Below are positions 45,635 to 54,687 of a stretch of 54,687 bases of DNA, in pieces. Source of the DNA: Thermaurantimonas aggregans. GTDB lineage: Bacteria > Bacteroidota > Bacteroidia > Flavobacteriales > Schleiferiaceae. The notes under the pieces were generated by a model, which was not told the origin of the DNA, ran no database searches, and saw only the letters and a list, made by a program, of their open reading frames with translations. Where the stretch lies: positions 1-54,687 of the forward strand of contig NZ_BHZE01000019.1 of assembly GCF_003851885.1 (NCBI RefSeq). The letters are read 5' to 3'. A program made the translations under genes and the position numbers. The first letter of the stretch is position 1, and the number at the start of each line of letters is the position of its first letter.

Positions 45635-47500
45635 TTAAAATTCAATAATGGCACTTTGAAAGGGCTCCAAGTGCACTGATACTCGACCTGACTGACCTCT
45701 GACTTCGATGGTAAAGCCGTTGTTTCGACCTAAAATGTCTTTGCCTGGGAACTTGCCCTGTGCCAGTTGGAGCCGCTTCACAGCCTCAGGCGAAAGTTTT
45801 AAAATGAAGTCTGAATTTTTATCTGAAAAGTTCACGACCACAAGCAATCGGTTTAATCCCTTATGGCGAATATAGCTGAAGAGCTTGTTGTGGTATTCCA
45901 AGGGGTTCTCAGCACGGTTGAAGAGGTGCAGATCGATGTAGTCGCCACGCAATGCCGGATGGCTGCGGGCTATGTTGAGCAAAGTTTTGTAGTAGTTGCG
46001 AAGTTCTTTTTCGCGCTCCGTAAGTGCACCGCCGTCAAATTTGCCGCCATTCATCCAACGCTGATGAGCAGGCACTCCTATGTAGTCGAAGATGCTCGTG
46101 CGCGTCGGTTTGCCAAAGCCTGCATCTTCTGCTCCCTGTTCGCCTACCTCTTGGCCGAAGTAGATCATGGTAGCCCCCTTGTCCACCGTAGCCGAAACGA
46201 CCATAGCCGGCAGGGCTTTAAAAGGATCGCCCGCAAAGGCCGGACTGGCGATTCGCTGCTCGTCGTGGTTCTCCAGAAAATGCAACAGCTTTGGATGTAT
46301 GTCGGCATTGCGCTCTATGATGGCAGGCAGATGATCGGCATTGCCACGCCCCTCTACGATGTGGCGCAGAGTGTCGTACATCTCCACTTTGTCGTAGAGG
46401 TAGTCCATTTTGCCCAAATAAATATAGTCGCGGTAAATCGAAGGGTTGTAAATTTCAGCTAATAGAAAGGCGTCAGGCTTTTTCATTTTAATGGCTGAAT
46501 TCATGTAGCTCCAAAATTCAACTGGTACCATTTCGGCCATATCGTAGCGAAAGCCATCGACGCCAAAGTCGATCCAGTACTCGGCAATTTGCCGAAACTT
46601 TACCCATGTATCGGGCACAGTCTTACCTTTCCAGAATTCAAAGTGTGCTCTGTAATCCTTGTTTCGATAGTCAGCCGGAAGCTGGGGAAAGTGCTTTGTG
46701 CCATCAGGCGCCACGCCGTAGTTCACTTTTACGGTTTCATACCAGTCGTAAAAGTCGGGGCGAGGTGAGCGGCTACCGTTACCTGTCCACTTGGCCGGAT
46801 ATTCCTCAAATTTCCCATCTGCCAGCGGATGCAGCTCCCCGCCTAAAGGGCGATAACCATCACGCCATTCAGGCACTTGAAAAGCCTTGCCGGGGATGTA
46901 GTAAAAGTTGTTGTTCACATGAAATTCGACCGAGACGTCGTCGTCTTCGCCTAAATCTTTTACACCGGCAGGACGGCTAATGCTGTTGTAACGGCGAGCC
47001 ACATGGTTTGGCACTAGGTCGATGATTACCTTGAGCCCCAGGCTATGCGTGCGATCAATCAAAGCTTTAAACTCCTGTAGGCGTTGGGTTACATCAACCG
47101 CTAAATCTGGATTGACGTTGTAGTAATCTTTGACTGCATAGGGGCTACCTGCTCGCCCCTTGACCACATCGGGGTCGTCGAGGCTTATTCCATATTTGGT
47201 GTAATCGCCCACAAGAGCATGATGAGGTACACCGGTGTACCAAAGGTGAGTAGCCCCAAGTGCTTTGAGCTCCATCAGCGCTTCGGTCGTTATGTCGTTA
47301 AACTTACCTACACCGTTTTCTTCCTTTGTTCCCCAAGGCTTGTTAGTGGTCACTTTATTGCCAAAAAGGCGCGTCATCATTTGGTACACCACAGGTTTTT
47401 GTTCTACAGCTGATATTTCACTCATTTCATTTGATTCATTTGAGGTAGTACACCCATGCCAAAGCATCGCACCTGCCAGTAGGCTGAAAATTCGTTTCAT
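45635..47500 (-). CDS. Secreted GH13 alpha-amylase-family glycosidase (probable lipoprotein)
   Basis: The 621-residue protein has an N-terminal signal with a Cys17 (GAMLWHGCTTS) followed by Ser/Asn/Glu-rich sequence as in surface lipoproteins, although Trp/His at the lipobox are atypical. The (beta/alpha)8 catalytic domain shows region I IDLVPNHV, region II GFRYDMAE with nucleophile Asp320, region III FLLAEIY with acid/base Glu349 and region IV FLENHDEQ with Asp413. A beta-rich C-terminal domain follows. It probably cleaves alpha-glucans; exact specificity is open. No SusC/SusD genes are adjacent. Confidence 0.9.
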   Translation of the reverse strand: MKRIFSLLAGAMLWHGCTTSNESNEMSEISAVEQKPVVYQMMTRLFGNKVTTNKPWGTKEENGVGKFNDITTEALMELKALGATHLWYTGVPHHALVGDYTKYGISLDDPDVVKGRAGSPYAVKDYYNVNPDLAVDVTQRLQEFKALIDRTHSLGLKVIIDLVPNHVARRYNSISRPAGVKDLGEDDDVSVEFHVNNNFYYIPGKAFQVPEWRDGYRPLGGELHPLADGKFEEYPAKWTGNGSRSPRPDFYDWYETVKVNYGVAPDGTKHFPQLPADYRNKDYRAHFEFWKGKTVPDTWVKFRQIAEYWIDFGVDGFRYDMAEMVPVEFWSYMNSAIKMKKPDAFLLAEIYNPSIYRDYIYLGKMDYLYDKVEMYDTLRHIVEGRGNADHLPAIIERNADIHPKLLHFLENHDEQRIASPAFAGDPFKALPAMVVSATVDKGATMIYFGQEVGEQGAEDAGFGKPTRTSIFDYIGVPAHQRWMNGGKFDGGALTEREKELRNYYKTLLNIARSHPALRGDYIDLHLFNRAENPLEYHNKLFSYIRHKGLNRLLVVVNFSDKNSDFILKLSPEAVKRLQLAQGKFPGKDILGRNNGFTIEVRGQSGRVSVHLEPFQSAIIEF

Positions 47501-47661
47501 GGCACCGCCAGATTATTCGCTACGAAGTAAGGGCATTTTGCCCATCTGTTGAAAAAGATATTGGGATGATTTTTTTTAAATCCAAACGAAAAAAACAATT
47601 AAAACCTCTCATCAAATTTGAAGGAGCCGCAAAATAAGACAGTGGCCGGGCAGTGGGCGTG

Positions 47662-47669
47662 TATCTTTG
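47662..47669 (+). promoter_or_regulatory. -7 promoter box of purL
   Basis: TATCTTTG matches TAnnTTTG exactly and ends 30 bases before the ATG at 47700. The in-frame TTG at 47667 lies inside it and is rejected as start. Confidence 0.55.
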
Positions 47670-47699
47670 TGCCTTGAACTGGAAAAATCCCATTCGTAC

Positions 47700-49937
47700 A
47701 TGAATACCGCACTATATCCGCCGGTAAACGCGGCCACAGCTAAGGAGCTCGGCCTGCTGGAAGAGGAATTTGAACGCATCAAAGAATTACTCGGGCGCGA
47801 ACCAAACTTCACTGAGCTGTGTGCCTACTCAGGCATGTGGTCGGAGCACTGCTCGTACAAAAATTCGATCGTATGGCTCAAAACGCTGCCCAAAGACGGT
47901 CCACATATGCTGGTAAAGGCTGGTGAAGAAAATGCCGGACTTGTGGATATAGGTGATGGTTACGGATGTGCCTTTAAAATCGAATCACACAATCACCCCT
48001 CAGCGCTGGAGCCCTATCAAGGGGCTGCCACCGGAGTAGGTGGCATTAATCGCGACATCTTTACGATGGGTGCGCGACCCATTGCGCTGCTGAACAGCTT
48101 GCGCTTTGGCGACCCCACCTTAGAGCGAACCAAATGGCTTGTTAAAGGTGTAGTAAAAGGCATCGGAGACTATGGCAATGCTTTCGGAATACCAACCGTG
48201 GGCGGTGAAACGTACTTCGACAAGTGCTATAACCAAAATCCGCTGGTAAACGCTTTTTCAGCAGGAATTGTACGCACTGATCGCATCATTCACGCTAAAG
48301 CTGAAGGCGTTGGCAATCCGGTCTTTATAGTAGGTTCCAGCACGGGTAAGGACGGAATTCACGGTGCTTCATTTGCTTCAAAAGATTTGACTGAAGATTC
48401 AGCTGACGATATACCGGCCGTACAGGTGGGCGACCCCTTTATGGAAAAATTACTGCTCGAAGCCACTATGGAACTGGCCGAAACCAATTACGTAGTAGGT
48501 ATGCAGGATATGGGTGCGGCCGGCATCATCTGCTCCACCTCTGAGATGAGTGCTGCCGGCAAACACGGCATGAAGATTCACTTAGACCGCGTGCCACTGC
48601 GCCAAAAAAACATGGAGCCTTGGGAAATACTGCTATCTGAGAGCCAGGAACGCATGCTGGTAGTGGTGAAAAAGGGCTACGAGGAGCAAGTGAAAGCCAT
48701 TTACGACAAGTGGGACATCCACTGCGAACAAATTGGCGAAGTAATTTCAGGCGACAGGCTGTACTTCTACTGGCACGGAGAGCTGGTAGCCGACCTGCCG
48801 GCCAGTTCGCTGGTGCTCGGTGGCGGTGCGCCGGTGTACTATCGCGAGTTTCGCCAGGCTGCCTATTACAGCGAATTGCAAAATTTCGACATCCACCAAG
48901 TACCCGAACCTGCAGACCTAAAAGAAGTGGCCAAAAAGATACTCGCTCTGCCCAATGTGGCAAGCAAACGCTTTATCTACGAGCAATACGACTCAATGGT
49001 CGGCACGGTAAACATGAGCACTAATCGCCCCACCGATGCTGCTATAGTTAACTTGAAAGGCACGCCCAAGGCGCTAGCCATGACGGTTGACTGCAATCCG
49101 CGCTTTGTATGGGCCGATCCTTATGTAGGCACCATGATGGCCGTGAGCGAAGCCGCGCGCAATATCGTGGTATCTGGCGGGCAACCTTCAGCCGTAACCA
49201 ACTGTTTGAACTTTGGCAATCCGTACAATCCGGAGGTCTATTGGCAGTTTGTAGAAGCAATCAAGGGTATGGGCAAGGCGTGCGAAGCGTTTAAAACACC
49301 TGTAACGGGAGGAAATGTGAGCTTTTATAACCAAACTGTAACCAAAGAAGGTGTAGAGCCAGTATTTCCTACCCCTACGATTGGTATGATCGGCATCGTA
49401 GAAAACAAAAATTATATCACTTCGATTCCTTTTAAGCAAAAAGGTGATTTGATCTACCTGATCGGTACGGTGCGCGAAGACATCAATCAGTCGCAGTATC
49501 TGGTGCACATACACGGCATCGAAAAATCTCCTGTGCCCCTGTTTAGCCTCGAAGAAGAATTTGCTCTACAAGAGCAACTAAAAATGACCATTCGCCAAGG
49601 GCTGATTCAGAGCGCACACGACATTTCAGAAGGTGGTCTTTGGGTGTGCTTAATGGAAAAGGCTTTGACCAGCGGATTAGGCTTTGACATCACTTTACCT
49701 GCTGAAATTCGGAAAGATGCTTACCTCTTTGGCGAAGGTCCCTCTCGCGTAGTAGTAACTGTAAAGCAAGAAGACGAAACTGCCTTTATCGACTCCATGA
49801 TGCTCAATGGCGTAGATTTTGATTTGCTCGGCCATGTGACCAAAGGCAGCATCCGCATCGACGACGAAGACTGGGGACATGTGGACGACTACCGCAAACT
49901 ATATGAAGATTCCCTTACTGATACCATACTTTCGTAA
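47700..49937 (+). CDS. purL: Phosphoribosylformylglycinamidine synthase subunit PurL
   Basis: The 745-residue product is the small type of PurL that works with PurS and PurQ. It has [35 protein letters not shown] (ATP/substrate site), [17 protein letters not shown]-like [22 protein letters not shown] and [10 protein letters not shown]. With PurS (29035) and PurQ (not in the window) it makes FGAM from FGAR, glutamine and ATP. The ATG at 47700 lies downstream of the -7 box. It heads a plus-strand run of genes to 53137. Confidence 0.96.
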   Translation: MNTALYPPVNAATAKELGLLEEEFERIKELLGREPNFTELCAYSGMWSEHCSYKNSIVWLKTLPKDGPHMLVKAGEENAGLVDIGDGYGCAFKIESHNHPSALEPYQGAATGVGGINRDIFTMGARPIALLNSLRFGDPTLERTKWLVKGVVKGIGDYGNAFGIPTVGGETYFDKCYNQNPLVNAFSAGIVRTDRIIHAKAEGVGNPVFIVGSSTGKDGIHGASFASKDLTEDSADDIPAVQVGDPFMEKLLLEATMELAETNYVVGMQDMGAAGIICSTSEMSAAGKHGMKIHLDRVPLRQKNMEPWEILLSESQERMLVVVKKGYEEQVKAIYDKWDIHCEQIGEVISGDRLYFYWHGELVADLPASSLVLGGGAPVYYREFRQAAYYSELQNFDIHQVPEPADLKEVAKKILALPNVASKRFIYEQYDSMVGTVNMSTNRPTDAAIVNLKGTPKALAMTVDCNPRFVWADPYVGTMMAVSEAARNIVVSGGQPSAVTNCLNFGNPYNPEVYWQFVEAIKGMGKACEAFKTPVTGGNVSFYNQTVTKEGVEPVFPTPTIGMIGIVENKNYITSIPFKQKGDLIYLIGTVREDINQSQYLVHIHGIEKSPVPLFSLEEEFALQEQLKMTIRQGLIQSAHDISEGGLWVCLMEKALTSGLGFDITLPAEIRKDAYLFGEGPSRVVVTVKQEDETAFIDSMMLNGVDFDLLGHVTKGSIRIDDEDWGHVDDYRKLYEDSLTDTILS

Positions 49938-50352
49938 TGCGTTGACTGTGCTCGCACTACTTATTGTGCAACTCGGACACAGCCAAAAGATATTGACCTG
50001 GTTTACACTGGGTACCACCCTCAGTGGCGAAGACCCGGCTAGACCAGGCTTTTACCAGCCCATCTTTTCTCCTGAATTGGAAAAATACAACGGTCAGGAG
50101 GTGATTTTGACAGGCTACGTGATACCAGTGGACTTTTCAAACAACACATATGCGCTGTCGAAAACCCCCTTTGCCAATTGCTTTTTCTGCGGAAAAGCAG
50201 GAATTGAAACGGTAGTAGGCCTGAGGTTTAAAAACCGACAGAGCAAGTTTTTGGTCGATCAATTCATTGTCGTAAAAGGCATCTTAAGGCTCAATAAGCA
50301 CCCAAACGGTGATTTCATTTACTATTTAGAAAATGCAGAGTTGCATGGTTAA
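49903..50352 (+). CDS. Secreted CxFC protein, first of a tandem pair
   Basis: The 149-residue protein has a signal peptide (about 1-27, HSQ) and a conserved core [25 protein letters not shown] (Cys93, Cys96) and a final part resembling an OB-fold strand series ([10 protein letters not shown]...YLENAEL). It is clearly paralogous to the next gene. Such proteins are common in Bacteroidota and usually left hypothetical; some likeness to DUF3299 is possible but I cannot confirm it. The CxxC could bind metal. I use the ATG at 49903, which overlaps purL by 35 bases. Confidence 0.78.
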   Translation: MKIPLLIPYFRNALTVLALLIVQLGHSQKILTWFTLGTTLSGEDPARPGFYQPIFSPELEKYNGQEVILTGYVIPVDFSNNTYALSKTPFANCFFCGKAGIETVVGLRFKNRQSKFLVDQFIVVKGILRLNKHPNGDFIYYLENAELHG

Positions 50353-50824
50353 AAATTTTCTCTTTCCTAGAATGAGTGCTTTTCTGTTCATTTTAACTTG
50401 TGGTCTAACAGCACCGCATAGCACAATTGCACAAAATCAAGATATAATAAAAATCACTTGGAAAACCCTTCAAGATGTAAAATTTACAGAGAAGTATTAC
50501 AAAGAAGCCGAAGCGTGGTTTCTCTTCCCCAACTTTGGGCAATCGCTCAAGCAACTCAATGGTAAAACGGTAGAAATCAAGGGGTATGTGATACCTATTG
50601 ATGCCGAAAACGGGATGTATGCTCTCTCGGCCTTTCCTTTCAGCTCGTGTTACTTCTGTGGTGGAGCTGGTCCGGAGTCCGTATTGTCACTAAAGCTGAA
50701 AAAAGGCCATCGGCGCTACAAAACAGATGAGGTGCTCACCTTCAGAGGCACTTTTCAGCTCAACGACAAAGACATCAACGACTTTAATTACATCCTCCGA
50801 AATGCAGAGGAGGTAAAACAGTAA
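50345..50824 (+). CDS. Secreted CxFC protein, second of a tandem pair
   Basis: The 159-residue protein has a signal peptide ending TIAQ and then TWKTLQDVKF, FPNFGQSLKQLNGKTVEIKGYVIPID, YALSAFPFSSCYFCGGAGPES and LTFRGTFQLN. It aligns over its whole core with the preceding gene, so the pair arose by duplication. Start codons at 50333, 50345 and 50372 are possible; 50345 gives a good signal peptide and overlaps the previous gene by 8 bases. The function is unknown. It is followed 6 bases later by the rsmB-like gene. Confidence 0.78.
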   Translation: MVKNFLFPRMSAFLFILTCGLTAPHSTIAQNQDIIKITWKTLQDVKFTEKYYKEAEAWFLFPNFGQSLKQLNGKTVEIKGYVIPIDAENGMYALSAFPFSSCYFCGGAGPESVLSLKLKKGHRRYKTDEVLTFRGTFQLNDKDINDFNYILRNAEEVKQ

Positions 50825-50830
50825 AATCCA

Positions 50831-52075
50831 TTGGCAGCGAGTAATAAAAGCACTTTAGCTACTCCTGAGAGGCTGTATCCCAATCTGGTCGGAGGAGTCA
50901 TTGAGGCCTTGGAGACCATTTTCGGTATGGATGTGTATGCTGACAAGGCGATAGAGCGCCTTTTTAAAGCTAATCGAAAATGGGGCGCCAGAGACAGAGC
51001 CTTTGTAGCTGAAAGTGTGTATGAAATCGTACGACACTGGCGACTGCTCTGGTATCTGCTGGGCGAAAACCCATCGCTCAAGCGCAAAAAGCTCTACAAA
51101 ATCTTCGCACTTTACCGATTGTTCTCAGGTAAATGGCTTCCAGGCGATGACCCCAAATGGTCTGATATTGCTTCGGAATGGCCATTGATACAAAAAAGGT
51201 TAGATCAGATAAATGACCCCAACATTCGGGAGTCATTCCCAGACTGGCTGGCTGAGTTAATCTCACCCAATAAAGAATGGACCACCCTTGCGCATACTTT
51301 AAATCAACCCGCCGGCTTACACCTGCGCGTAAATACACTACTCACTACCCGCGAAGCTGTCATAGAGCGATTGAAGGCTGAGGGAGTAGAAGCTACTCTC
51401 CTGCCCTACAGCAATGTAGGCTTACAATTGAGTGAGCGCGTAAACGTGTTTAGGCTGGAGAGCTTTCACGAAGGGCTGTATGAGGTACAAGACGGAGGTT
51501 CACAACTCATAGCGCCCTTTTTAAACCCTAAACCGGGCGAGCGCGTGATCGATGCCTGTGCCGGTGCAGGAGGCAAGTCGCTGCATATGGCTGCCCTAAT
51601 GCGCAACAAGGGACAAATCATCGCTATGGACGTAGAAGAACACAAACTCAGCGAACTGCGCCGTAGAGCAGCGCGCAATCGTGTGGACAACATCGAAACC
51701 CGACCCATAGAAGGCAGTAAAACCATAAAACGCCTGCACCACAGCGCCGACAAGCTGCTGCTCGATGTACCCTGTACCGGAACCGGTGTGATTCGCAGAA
51801 ATCCGGATACAAAGTGGAAGTTGAGAGACGAATACTTTCAACGTGTACTTAGCATACAGCGCGAAATACTCGACACCTACACCGATATGCTCAAGCCCGG
51901 CGGAACCCTCGTATATGCGACCTGTTCGCTCATTGACGACGAAAACCGCCGACAAGTAGAAGCCTTCCTGGAGCGAAAGAAAGGCGAATACACCTTGATC
52001 ACTGACAAGCAAATACTGCCCACCGAACTCGACGCTGACGGATTTTACATGGCATTACTTCAGAAAAATGGCTGA
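50831..52075 (+). CDS. RsmB/NOP-family rRNA cytosine-C5 methyltransferase
   Basis: The 414-residue protein has an RNA-binding N-terminal part (about 1-150, NusB-like as in RsmB) and a Rossmann methyltransferase domain: DACAGAGGKSLHMAAL (SAM loop), LLDVPCTGTGVIRRNPD with the first conserved Cys and YATCSLIDDEN with the catalytic Cys. It probably methylates a 16S rRNA cytosine. The start is a TTG at 50831, as no ATG lies near; the GGAGG at 50809-50813 is 17 bases before it. It overlaps murQ by 8 bases. Confidence 0.9.
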   Translation: MAASNKSTLATPERLYPNLVGGVIEALETIFGMDVYADKAIERLFKANRKWGARDRAFVAESVYEIVRHWRLLWYLLGENPSLKRKKLYKIFALYRLFSGKWLPGDDPKWSDIASEWPLIQKRLDQINDPNIRESFPDWLAELISPNKEWTTLAHTLNQPAGLHLRVNTLLTTREAVIERLKAEGVEATLLPYSNVGLQLSERVNVFRLESFHEGLYEVQDGGSQLIAPFLNPKPGERVIDACAGAGGKSLHMAALMRNKGQIIAMDVEEHKLSELRRRAARNRVDNIETRPIEGSKTIKRLHHSADKLLLDVPCTGTGVIRRNPDTKWKLRDEYFQRVLSIQREILDTYTDMLKPGGTLVYATCSLIDDENRRQVEAFLERKKGEYTLITDKQILPTELDADGFYMALLQKNG

Positions 52076-52892
52076 ATTCCAACGCATCACAGAGCAAGAC
52101 TCGCCTTACCGACATCTGGAAAAAAGATCTACCCGCGAACTGCTGGAAATCATCAATCGCGAAGACCAGACTGTGCCTCTGGCAGTGCATAAGGCTCTAC
52201 CAGAAATTGAAGCTCTTGCAGAAGCAATTTACCAAAAACTCGCTAACGGCGGTCGTCTTTTTTACATCGGTGCAGGTACAAGCGGAAGGCTCGGCATTGT
52301 AGATGCCAGCGAATGTCCTCCGACCTATGGAGTACCCCACGGCATGGTCATAGGCCTGATAGCCGGTGGCGATGGAGCCATACGAAAAGCCGTGGAATTT
52401 GCCGAAGACGACTACGAAGGCGCCTGGCGCGACTTGCAAGAACATGGAGTAAACGCGGCCGATATTGTAGTAGGAATAGCTGCCTCTGGCACTACTCCTT
52501 ATGTGGTGGGAGGTCTCGACCACTGTCGCCGGGCAGGAATAGCTACGGGCTGCATCACTTGCAATCCCGGTGCGCCGGTGACTCAGTTTGCCGACTATCC
52601 GGTAGTAGTCGTCACAGGACCTGAAGTGGTTACCGGCAGCACGCGAATGAAAGCCGGCACAGCCCAAAAACTCGTACTCAATATGCTCACTACCACAGCC
52701 ATGATCCGCTTGGGTCGGGTAGAAGACAATAAAATGGTACGCATGCAGCTGGCTAACTACAAACTGATCGACCGCGCTGCCCGCATAGTTGCCGAAAAGG
52801 CCTCCATTTCTTACGATATAGCTCTTGATTTGGTACGCCGAACCGGTGATGTAAAATCTGCGTTAGCTTTGTATGAAAATCAGAAAAAATGA
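52068..52892 (+). CDS. murQ: N-acetylmuramic acid 6-phosphate etherase
   Basis: The 274-residue SIS-domain protein has GAGTSGRLGIVDASECPPTYG, GGDGAIRKAVEFAEDD, IAASGTTPYVVGGL and the MurQ signature TGSTRMKAGTAQKLVLNM. It cleaves MurNAc-6-phosphate to GlcNAc-6-phosphate and lactate in peptidoglycan recycling. No MurNAc transporter or anhMurNAc kinase is adjacent. It overlaps the methyltransferase gene by 8 bases and the next gene by 4, so it lies within one transcript. Confidence 0.95.
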   Translation: MAEFQRITEQDSPYRHLEKRSTRELLEIINREDQTVPLAVHKALPEIEALAEAIYQKLANGGRLFYIGAGTSGRLGIVDASECPPTYGVPHGMVIGLIAGGDGAIRKAVEFAEDDYEGAWRDLQEHGVNAADIVVGIAASGTTPYVVGGLDHCRRAGIATGCITCNPGAPVTQFADYPVVVVTGPEVVTGSTRMKAGTAQKLVLNMLTTTAMIRLGRVEDNKMVRMQLANYKLIDRAARIVAEKASISYDIALDLVRRTGDVKSALALYENQKK

Positions 52893-53137
52893 AGTTTGAG
52901 TACAAACCTCGCCCTCATTCTGACAAAGAGTTACTGGCAAAAGGCGCTACCCTGATGTTTGGCTCTATGCCTTTCATCTTCAGTGGTCCGGTTTTGTTTT
53001 ATTACATTGGTTTTCCGCTGCTCGACGAGGGCAAAGTGTGGGGCATCGTTCTATCGGCTGCCTTCAGCATTACAGCAATTGTGTTGTTTGTCTTAGGCTT
53101 GAGAAAAGTCCTTAAGGGATTTTTTTCAGCGAAATAA
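52889..53137 (+). CDS. DUF6095-like small membrane protein
   Basis: The 82-residue protein has two membrane segments (about 22-44 and 52-72), with KELLAKGATLMFGSMPFIFSGPVLFYYIG in the first part and a basic C-terminal end. This resembles the DUF6095 proteins of Flavobacteriia, of unknown function. It overlaps murQ by 4 bases and is the last gene of that run. Confidence 0.7.
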   Translation: MKFEYKPRPHSDKELLAKGATLMFGSMPFIFSGPVLFYYIGFPLLDEGKVWGIVLSAAFSITAIVLFVLGLRKVLKGFFSAK

Positions 53138-53391
53138 TTACACTTTATATCCAAATTTGACTGAAGCAATCCTTCACTGCCGGTTTATTGATTCATATTC
53201 CTTTCGATAACAAGGACTTTTAACAAAATCAGGTTGATATCCTTTGTCAAAACACTTTTTACAGCCAAACATACTCTGGCCGGATGCTCTCAGTGTATGT
53301 TTCGCATTTAGATTTGATCGAATGAATTTTCGTAGTAAAGAATCATGCGAAAATTCTCTAAATGAAAAAGATATTCAACAAAGTGACATGT

Positions 53392-53399
53392 TAACTTTG
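53392..53399 (+). promoter_or_regulatory. -7 promoter box of the aldolase gene
   Basis: TAACTTTG matches TAnnTTTG exactly, 29 bases before the ATG. The gap 53138-53391 shows no gene or terminator that I recognise. Confidence 0.5.
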
Positions 53400-53428
53400 T
53401 CGGCAACAGAACACAAATACCAAAATGT

Positions 53429-54502
53429 ATGACCCACGCTGAAATCGTTTCGCTGCTCGGTGACCAGGCAGAATCGCTGCTAACGCATACCTGTACAACC
53501 ATTCCCAAAGAACAACTCCACTTGCCGGGACCCGACTTTGTAGATCGCATTTACGGACCTAGCAACCGCAACATTCCTACCCTGCGAAGCCTCCATGCAC
53601 TTTACAATCACGGACGTTTGGCCAGAACAGGCTACCTGAGCATTTTGCCTGTAGATCAAGGCATAGAGCACAGTGCAGGCGCATCCTTTGCAAAAAATCC
53701 CATTTACTTCGATCCAGAAAACATTGTAAAGCTCGCCATCGAAGGGGGCTGTAATGCCGTAGCCTCTACTTTCGGCGTTTTGGCTGCCACAGCGCGCAAG
53801 TATGCACACAAAATACCCTTTATCGTTAAAATCAATCACAACGAACTGTTGACCTATCCCAATAAGTTCGACCAAATCATGTTTGGCACCATCGAAGATG
53901 CCTGGAACATGGGAGCAGTAGCCGTGGGAGCTACCATCTACTTTGGCAGCGAAGAATCTAGCCGCCAGATCGTAGAGGTAGCTGAAGCATTTGCATATGC
54001 TCATGAACTCGGCATGGCAACCATCTTGTGGTGTTATACTCGAAACAGCGCTTTCAAACGCGACGGAAAAGATTACCACACCGCTGCTGACCTCACTGGT
54101 CAAGCAAACCACTTGGGTGTAACCATTCAAGCCGATATCGTAAAGCAAAAACTACCCACCCTCAATGGAGGATACAAAGCGCTCAACACTGGAGGATCAT
54201 CTTACGGCAAGCTCGACGAGCGCATTTATACTCACCTCACTACCGATCACCCCATCGACTTAACCCGCTATCAAGTAGCCAACAGCTATATGGGCCGTGC
54301 TGGTTTGATCAACTCTGGTGGCGAATCAAAAGGCGCCAGCGACTTGGCTGATGCCGTATTTACTGCAGTGGTGAATAAGCGTGCCGGTGGGCAGGGATTG
54401 ATCTCCGGCCGCAAAGCCTTCCAGAAGCCTATGAACGAAGGTGTTGCTCTGCTGCACGCCATTCAGGATGTTTATCTGGACGCTGAAATCACTGTGGCGT
54501 AA
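53429..54502 (+). CDS. Class I fructose-bisphosphate aldolase (FbaB/DhnA type)
   Basis: The 357-residue protein matches the bacterial DhnA/FbaB aldolases in length and in motifs: [19 protein letters not shown] near the start, [40 protein letters not shown] and the C-terminal [19 protein letters not shown] plus [15 protein letters not shown]. The enzyme interconverts fructose 1,6-bisphosphate and triose phosphates through a Schiff-base lysine; I cannot pin that lysine from sequence alone. It has its own -7 box and ends 58 bases before a strong terminator. Confidence 0.93.
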   Translation: MTHAEIVSLLGDQAESLLTHTCTTIPKEQLHLPGPDFVDRIYGPSNRNIPTLRSLHALYNHGRLARTGYLSILPVDQGIEHSAGASFAKNPIYFDPENIVKLAIEGGCNAVASTFGVLAATARKYAHKIPFIVKINHNELLTYPNKFDQIMFGTIEDAWNMGAVAVGATIYFGSEESSRQIVEVAEAFAYAHELGMATILWCYTRNSAFKRDGKDYHTAADLTGQANHLGVTIQADIVKQKLPTLNGGYKALNTGGSSYGKLDERIYTHLTTDHPIDLTRYQVANSYMGRAGLINSGGESKGASDLADAVFTAVVNKRAGGQGLISGRKAFQKPMNEGVALLHAIQDVYLDAEITVA

Positions 54503-54560
54503 GGTTCGTTGATAGTTTAAAATTCTTTCAAACGGTTTTTAAAAAACGAATCTTTAAAAC

Positions 54561-54599
54561 AAAGAAGGTGTCCAAAAAGTAAAGGACGCCTTCTTTTTT
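54561..54599 (+). terminator. Intrinsic terminator of the aldolase gene
   Basis: AAAGAAGGTGTCC (54561-54573) pairs with GGACGCCTTCTTT (54584-54596), with one G-U pair and a 10-base loop, followed by T. It is identical to the efp terminator. Confidence 0.9.
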
Positions 54600-54686
54600 A
54601 TTTTGATAAAACCCTTAATTGAAGTAAATTAGAGCCATCATAGACATTTTAAGTGAGGCGAGTAGTCTTTAAACAGCAACCCGGCA
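54561..54686. repeat. Terminal inverted repeat, right copy
   Basis: These 126 bases are the exact reverse complement of 1-126. The repeat begins precisely at the terminator hairpin and continues 87 bases beyond it to the end of the window. The last base (54687) has no partner. Confidence 0.97.
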
Positions 54687-54687
54687 A

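Noticed and set aside
53244-53432. A 62-residue frame upstream of the aldolase gene
   Set aside because: It overlaps the -7 box and the aldolase start and has no coding character.
53480-54148. A 222-residue open frame antisense to the aldolase gene
   Set aside because: It lies wholly opposite a well-matched aldolase; its translation is Cys/Val-rich without family features.
1-54687. Linear plasmid or phage genome with terminal inverted repeats
   Set aside because: The content is core chromosomal (gyrA, efp, bamD, rpsT, mfd) with no replication, capsid or telomere-resolving genes.

Overview
This 54.7 kb window is ordinary chromosomal DNA from a member of the Bacteroidota, most likely a Flavobacteriales/Cryomorphaceae-type bacterium (the order-level guess is inference). 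The evidence is the set of lineage-typical genes: type IX secretion/gliding genes (porP/sprF-like, gldJ, porZ, DUF4835/porD), the bamD-rpoZ-coaBC-porD cluster, DUF2851, DUF2490, DUF6095 and TIGR03643 proteins, split purS and purL, and Bacteroidota-type -7 promoter boxes (TAnnTTTG) ahead of many genes. I see no prophage, integrase, transposase gene, CRISPR array or rRNA.

Layout. 1-3563 (minus): efp and a secreted M16 peptidase. 3672-9419 (minus): a complete seven-gene Mrp Na+/H+ antiporter operon, A to G. 9486-14104 (minus): a tightly packed operon of a MORN-variant protein, a DUF2490 protein, a coiled-coil/MORN protein, an AMP-nucleosidase-like enzyme and a lipid-linked sugar flippase. 14240-20911: divergent clpC and gyrA, then a TPR protein. 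20972-21864 (minus): a SUI1/eIF1-like factor, rpsT, and two identical tRNA-Glu genes. 22116-29289 (plus): mfd, a porP/sprF-like gene, gldJ, pssA, purS. 29463-35508 (minus): porD, coaBC, rpoZ, bamD, a thioredoxin-fold protein, a PspC-domain protein and DUF2851. 35633-40151: an SPFH-domain lipoprotein, then (minus) a hydroxyacid dehydrogenase, TIGR03643 and a YfhO-type membrane protein. 40152-40602 is noncoding and holds a GC-rich, hairpin-rich repeat-like element. 40603-44343 (plus): porZ and a two-gene cassette of unknown function (small beta-rich protein plus DUF6745-like protein). 44372-47500 (minus): a MacB/FtsX-type permease and a secreted GH13 glycosidase. 47700-54502 (plus): purL, two tandem secreted CxFC proteins, rsmB-like, murQ, DUF6095 and a class I aldolase.

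Together the genes cover housekeeping (translation, repair, topology, proteolysis, purine, CoA and phospholipid synthesis), ion homeostasis (Mrp), and the envelope/T9SS machinery (PorP-like, GldJ, PorZ, PorD, BamD). Several -7 boxes lie so close to the start codon (bamD, porZ) that their mRNAs may be nearly leaderless.

The least explained parts are: (1) a perfect 126-bp inverted repeat at the two ends of the window, each copy starting with the same intrinsic terminator; (2) the 43019-44343 cassette; (3) the tandem CxFC secreted paralogues; (4) the MORN/DUF2490/MORN operon; (5) the 40251-40413 repeat-like element. I found no clearly new defence or mobile system; the candidates above are ranked accordingly.
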